Below are positions 51,511 to 54,677 of a stretch of 54,677 nucleotides of DNA, in pieces; the stretch's first letter is position 1; each line of letters begins with the position of its first letter. The notes beneath the pieces are model-generated. The model did no database searches and had not been told where the DNA came from. It saw only the letters and a program-made list of their open reading frames with translations. The DNA lies in contig NZ_CAMZCS010000022.1 in NCBI RefSeq assembly GCF_947305105.1, forward strand, positions 1-54,677. Reading direction: 5' to 3'. Both the position numbers and the translations under genes were made by a program. This DNA comes from an uncultured Fibrobacter sp. GTDB lineage: Bacteria > Fibrobacterota > Fibrobacteria > Fibrobacterales > Fibrobacteraceae.

Positions 51511-51542
51511 CCCGGCCCCCTGCGGGTCGGGCTTTTATTTTT
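51511..51542 (+). terminator. Rho-independent terminator after adk, abutting the cimA promoter motif
   Basis: CCCGGCCC pairs with GGGTCGGG (one G-T pair), followed by a T-rich tract that runs directly into TATCTTTA. Confidence 0.85.
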
Positions 51543-51543
51543 C

Positions 51544-51551
51544 TATCTTTA
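51544..51551 (+). promoter_or_regulatory. Putative -7 element (TATCTTTA) for cimA
   Basis: TATCTTTA ends 5 nt before the ATG, the same spacing as at 235-242, implying a leaderless transcript. Confidence 0.4.
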
Positions 51552-51556
51552 CGCCC

Positions 51557-53251
51557 ATGAAAGTTTTTTTATACGACACGACCCTCCGCGACGGTAACCA
51601 AGACCGTAAGATAAGCCTTTCTCTAGCCGACAAGTTGCAGATTGCGCGAATTCTTGACCATTTCGGTTTTGACTACATCGAAGGGGGCTGGCCCAATCCG
51701 AGCAACCCGACCGACGAGGAATTCTTCCAGAAGATCAAGGAAGTCAAGCTGAAGCATGCGAAGATTGCTGCATTCGGTTCCACTCGCCGCCCGAAGGTGC
51801 TGCCCGAGAAGGACCCGTTGCTGCAGGCGCTCGTGAAGTCGGGCGCTCCGGTCAAGACGATTTTTGGAAAGAGCTGGGATTTGCACGTTACGGACGTTAT
51901 CCGCACGACGCTCGAGGAGAACCTCGACATGATCGAGTCATCCGTCGACTACCTCAAGGACCATTCCGAAGAGGTGATTTACGATGCGGAACATTTCTTT
52001 GACGGTTACAAGGCGAACCCGGAATACGCTCTCGAGACGCTGAAGGCGGCTGAACGCGGCCGCGCGGACTTTATCGTGCTTTGCGACACGAACGGCGGCA
52101 CGATGCCGTGGGAACTCGAGAAGATTGTGAAGGACGTGAAGAAGGTCGTCTCGACGCCTATCGGTATCCACGTGCATAACGATGCGGGCTTGGGCGTGTG
52201 CAACAGCCTGTTTGCCGTGAAGAGCGGCGCTACCATGGTGCAGGGCGTGGTGAACGGTTACGGCGAGCGTTGCGGTAACGCGAACCTCACGACTATCGCT
52301 GCAGACCTCCATTTCAAGATGGGCGCGAAGTTCTTTGCCGCGAAAAAGATTGCAAGGTTGCGCCAGCTGAGCAGCAACGTGGACCAGATTGTGAACCTGC
52401 CGAGCGACGTGCATGCCCCGTACGTGGGCGATGCGGCGTTCGCGCACAAGGGCGGTGCCCATATCGACGGCGTGATGAAGGTCAGCCGTAGTTTCGAGCA
52501 TATCGACCCGCACGAAGTCGGCAACGACCGCGTGTTTGTCACGAGCGATCAGGCGGGCGGTTCCCTTGTGGTGGAAAAGCTCAAGGCCATCAAGCCGGGC
52601 ATCGACAAGAAGGACCCGGTGGTGGGCAAGCTCCTCACGCTCATCAAGGAACGCGAGAATGCCGGCTGGCATTTTGACAGCGCCGAGGCGAGTTTCAAGC
52701 TGCTCGTGTATCGCCACCTGGGCATGGTGCAGGAGCCGTTCAAGGTTCTTGGCTACCGCGTGATTGAAGACAAGACTCCGCAGGGCGTGTCCGTTTCGCA
52801 GGCGACCGTCAAGCTCCAGATTGGTGACAAGATCAGCCATCAGGTGAGTGAAGGTGACGGCCCGGTGAACGCGCTCGATGCGGCGCTGCGCAAGGCGTTG
52901 CTCCCGTTCTTCCCGAACATGGCGAAGGTCAAGCTCGACGACTACAAGGTGCGTGTGCTCGGTTCCAAGGTGGCATCCGACGCGACGGTGCGCGTGTGGA
53001 CGACGTTTGGCGACGAGAAGGGCTACTGGAACGTGGTCGGCGTCTCGAGCAACATCATCGAGGCGAGCTGGATGGCGTTCGTGGACGGGCTCACGTACAA
53101 GATTCTCGTGGACAACAAGGTCATCGAGAGCGCGTACAAGCATATCGACGTGAAGCCGGTGGCCACGAAGGCTGCCGAGAAGGAAGAACCCGCACCGGTG
53201 AAAACGAAAAAATTGACAAAACGCCAAGTGAAGAGAGTTGCTGGCATCTAA
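51557..53251 (+). CDS. cimA: Citramalate synthase
   Basis: A 564-residue enzyme condensing pyruvate and acetyl-CoA to (R)-citramalate, the first step of a threonine-independent isoleucine route. The catalytic TIM barrel starts FLYDTTLRDGNQDRKISLSL; HVHNDAGLGVCNSLFAV gives metal ligands; a C-terminal regulatory LeuA-dimer-like domain begins near residue 410. The wording RDGNQ and GGWPNPSNPTDEEFF point to the CimA/TIGR00977 group rather than LeuA. The last ~35 residues are Lys/Glu/Pro-rich, a likely flexible tail. It has no Shine-Dalgarno sequence and a promoter-like motif right at the start codon. Confidence 0.9.
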   Translation: MKVFLYDTTLRDGNQDRKISLSLADKLQIARILDHFGFDYIEGGWPNPSNPTDEEFFQKIKEVKLKHAKIAAFGSTRRPKVLPEKDPLLQALVKSGAPVKTIFGKSWDLHVTDVIRTTLEENLDMIESSVDYLKDHSEEVIYDAEHFFDGYKANPEYALETLKAAERGRADFIVLCDTNGGTMPWELEKIVKDVKKVVSTPIGIHVHNDAGLGVCNSLFAVKSGATMVQGVVNGYGERCGNANLTTIAADLHFKMGAKFFAAKKIARLRQLSSNVDQIVNLPSDVHAPYVGDAAFAHKGGAHIDGVMKVSRSFEHIDPHEVGNDRVFVTSDQAGGSLVVEKLKAIKPGIDKKDPVVGKLLTLIKERENAGWHFDSAEASFKLLVYRHLGMVQEPFKVLGYRVIEDKTPQGVSVSQATVKLQIGDKISHQVSEGDGPVNALDAALRKALLPFFPNMAKVKLDDYKVRVLGSKVASDATVRVWTTFGDEKGYWNVVGVSSNIIEASWMAFVDGLTYKILVDNKVIESAYKHIDVKPVATKAAEKEEPAPVKTKKLTKRQVKRVAGI

Positions 53252-53260
53252 TGCCCATGA

Positions 53261-53298
53261 CCTAACCACCAACCACTAACCACTGTCTACTTCCTACT
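53261..53298 (+). repeat. CTAACCAC and TACTTCCTAC words abutting the hisD start
   Basis: CTAACCACCAACCACTAACC is followed by ACTGTCTACTTCCTACT and then the hisD ATG with no gap for a Shine-Dalgarno sequence. It has the same order and orientation relative to the gene as at 42427-42479. Confidence 0.85.
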
Positions 53299-54588
53299 AT
53301 GAAAATTGTAAAGGTTACTCCGAAATCTGCTGAAATCGAACGCATTTGCGGGCGCGAAGTCGCCCCGAGCAAGGAAATTCACGACAAGGTGATGCAGATC
53401 CTTGCCGACATCAAGAAGGGCGGCATCGCAAAGGCGACCGAATACGCCCAGAAGTTTGACGGCCTCACGGGCAAGAACCTCCGCGTGTCGGCTTCCGCTA
53501 TAGCGAAGTCTGCCACCAAGTGCCCGAAGGAACTCCAGAAGGCCCTGAAGCAAGCCATCAAGAATGTGCGCGATTTCCACCAGAACCAGATGGAAGAATC
53601 CTGGCTCATGGAAGGGAAGGACGGCGTGGTTCTTGGCCAGCGTATCCGCCCGATGAAGCGCGTAGGCCTCTATGTGCCGGGCGGCGCGGGCATCTACCCG
53701 AGCACCGTCATCATGAACGCGGTCCCTGCTCTCGTTGCCGGCGTGGAAGACATCGTGGTCGTCACTCCCATCAAGGGCGAAATCAACCGCGCTGTCGCAT
53801 TCGTGCTCCAGGAACTCGGCATTACAGAAGTCTACCACATCGGTGGCGCTCAGGCTATCGGTCTGCTTGCCTACGGTGCGAAGGATGCGAAGGGCAAAAC
53901 CGTCGTGGAACGCGTCGACAAGATTGTGGGCCCGGGCAACGTGTTTGCCGCTATCGCCAAGAAGGAAGTCTTTGGCGTAGTGGATATCGACATGGTGGCG
54001 GGACCCTCCGAAGTGCTCGTGATGGCAGACAACACCTGCGATCCGGACTTTGTCGCTGCTGACTTGCTCTCCCAGGCGGAACACGGTTCCGGCTTCGAGG
54101 CGGCCATCTGCATTACCGACAACATGGAAACCGCCCAGATGATTAGCGCCTGCGTGGATATCCAGGTCGAAAATTCCCCGAAGCGTGAACTCCTCGAGAA
54201 GGTGCTCGGAAACTTCGGGCGCATCCTCGTGGTGAAGGACTGGTTCGACGGCGTGGAAATCGCGAACCGCATCGCTCCGGAACATCTGGAAGTGATGACC
54301 AGCGAAGCCGAATCCATGGCGGCGCAGATTGAGAATGCGGGTGCCGTGTTTATCGGCCCGTGGTCCTCTGAGCCGGTGGGCGACTACTTTGCGGGCCCGA
54401 ACCACGTGCTGCCTACCAACGGCACGGGCCGCTTCTTCAGCCCGCTCGGCGTGTACGACTTCCTCAAGCGCATGAGCATCATCCGCTACAGCGAGAAGGC
54501 CATCAAGAAAAACGCGAAGGCCATTGCCGCCGTCGCGAACGAAGAGGGCTTTATCCACCACGCCGCCGCGGTACTCAAGAGACTGTAG
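53299..54588 (+). CDS. hisD: Histidinol dehydrogenase
   Basis: A 429-residue zinc enzyme catalysing the last two oxidation steps of histidine synthesis (histidinol to histidine with NAD). Motifs: RVGLYVPGGAGIYPSTVIMN, IGGAQAIGLLAYG, VDKIVGPGNVFAAIAK, DMVAGPSEVLVMADNT, LLSQAEHGSGFEA (Zn/catalytic His), APEHLEVMTSEAE and GPNHVLPTNGTGRF. Full length. There is no other his gene in the window. The start codon abuts a TACTTCCTAC repeat, with no ribosome site. Confidence 0.96.
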   Translation: MKIVKVTPKSAEIERICGREVAPSKEIHDKVMQILADIKKGGIAKATEYAQKFDGLTGKNLRVSASAIAKSATKCPKELQKALKQAIKNVRDFHQNQMEESWLMEGKDGVVLGQRIRPMKRVGLYVPGGAGIYPSTVIMNAVPALVAGVEDIVVVTPIKGEINRAVAFVLQELGITEVYHIGGAQAIGLLAYGAKDAKGKTVVERVDKIVGPGNVFAAIAKKEVFGVVDIDMVAGPSEVLVMADNTCDPDFVAADLLSQAEHGSGFEAAICITDNMETAQMISACVDIQVENSPKRELLEKVLGNFGRILVVKDWFDGVEIANRIAPEHLEVMTSEAESMAAQIENAGAVFIGPWSSEPVGDYFAGPNHVLPTNGTGRFFSPLGVYDFLKRMSIIRYSEKAIKKNAKAIAAVANEEGFIHHAAAVLKRL

Positions 54589-54677
54589 TTAGGCACGAGG
54601 CTCGAGAATAGAGACTAGAGATTACCTTTGACCACTTAGTGCTTTAGCACTTATGTGGGCATGGCCACCTTTAGGTG
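54589..54677. repeat. Intergenic word repeats and hairpin at the window end
   Basis: Contains GGCACGAGGCTCGAG and GAGACTAGAG words (reverse forms of the arrays at 36500-36523 and 9952-9980), then an AGTGCT/AGCACT hairpin with loop TT (54638-54651). No gene begins before the window ends. Confidence 0.6.

Overview
The window looks like a chromosomal segment of a Fibrobacter-type bacterium (Fibrobacterota, a cellulose-degrading gut lineage). The evidence is a circularly permuted 1,3-1,4-beta-glucanase of the F. succinogenes type with Pro/Ser-rich repeats and a basic tail, a lipoprotein ending in a FISUMP (Fibrobacter succinogenes major paralogous) domain, a GH9 glucanase, poly-Ser linkers in secreted proteins, and a Bacteroidetes-like three-subunit fumarate reductase/succinate dehydrogenase for succinate production. 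No rRNA, tRNA, CRISPR array or integrase was recognised.

Layout. 1-10.5 kb: an ABC ATPase, a repeat protein, a tamB-tamA envelope pair on the minus strand, a divergent parvulin-like lipoprotein, and ndk. 10.5-14.1 kb: sdhC-sdhA-sdhB. 14.4-28.1 kb: a visibly AT-rich, all-plus-strand accessory island of eleven genes. Four of them share one beta-rich module (DUF2589-like by memory), one fused to a DUF4332-type helix-hairpin-helix domain. They are followed by a 5 x 50-residue repeat protein, two helical/TPR proteins, a DUF6765-like protein, a large protein with an HExxH site and a second His/Asp site, a calpain-like cysteine protease with an intact Cys/His/Asn triad, and a DUF285 repeat protein. 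None has an evident signal peptide. This is the best candidate for an undescribed system. 28.2-33.3 kb: beta-glucanase, FISUMP lipoprotein, GH9 enzyme and nitroreductase. 33.3-37.5 kb: a second accessory stretch with a duplicated non-coding segment, an EcoRII-like restriction-modification pair, and a small gene/GNAT locus broken by a GIY-YIG element. 37.5-54.6 kb: mostly core genes (purB, lysS, lolC/E-lolD, clpC, adk, cimA, hisD), interleaved with a radical SAM/lipoprotein pair, a 19-codon ORF, a GCS2/RimK amidoligase pair and a four-helix-bundle (S23-type) gene.

Cross-cutting signals. (1) Intergenic DNA is built from short-word repeat arrays (TACTTCCTAC, CTAGTCT, CTAACCAC, CTCATACCTCA) and hairpins whose stems vary while the loop is often GAA. 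(2) Two small genes, GIY-YIG and S23, each sit between inverted copies of a repeat that also occurs elsewhere without the gene, suggesting two gene-carrying repeat elements with gene-less offspring. (3) A motif TATnTT(T/G)(G/N), like the Bacteroidetes -7 element TAnnTTTG, precedes many starts. In three genes it ends 4-5 nt before the ATG, which suggests leaderless mRNAs.
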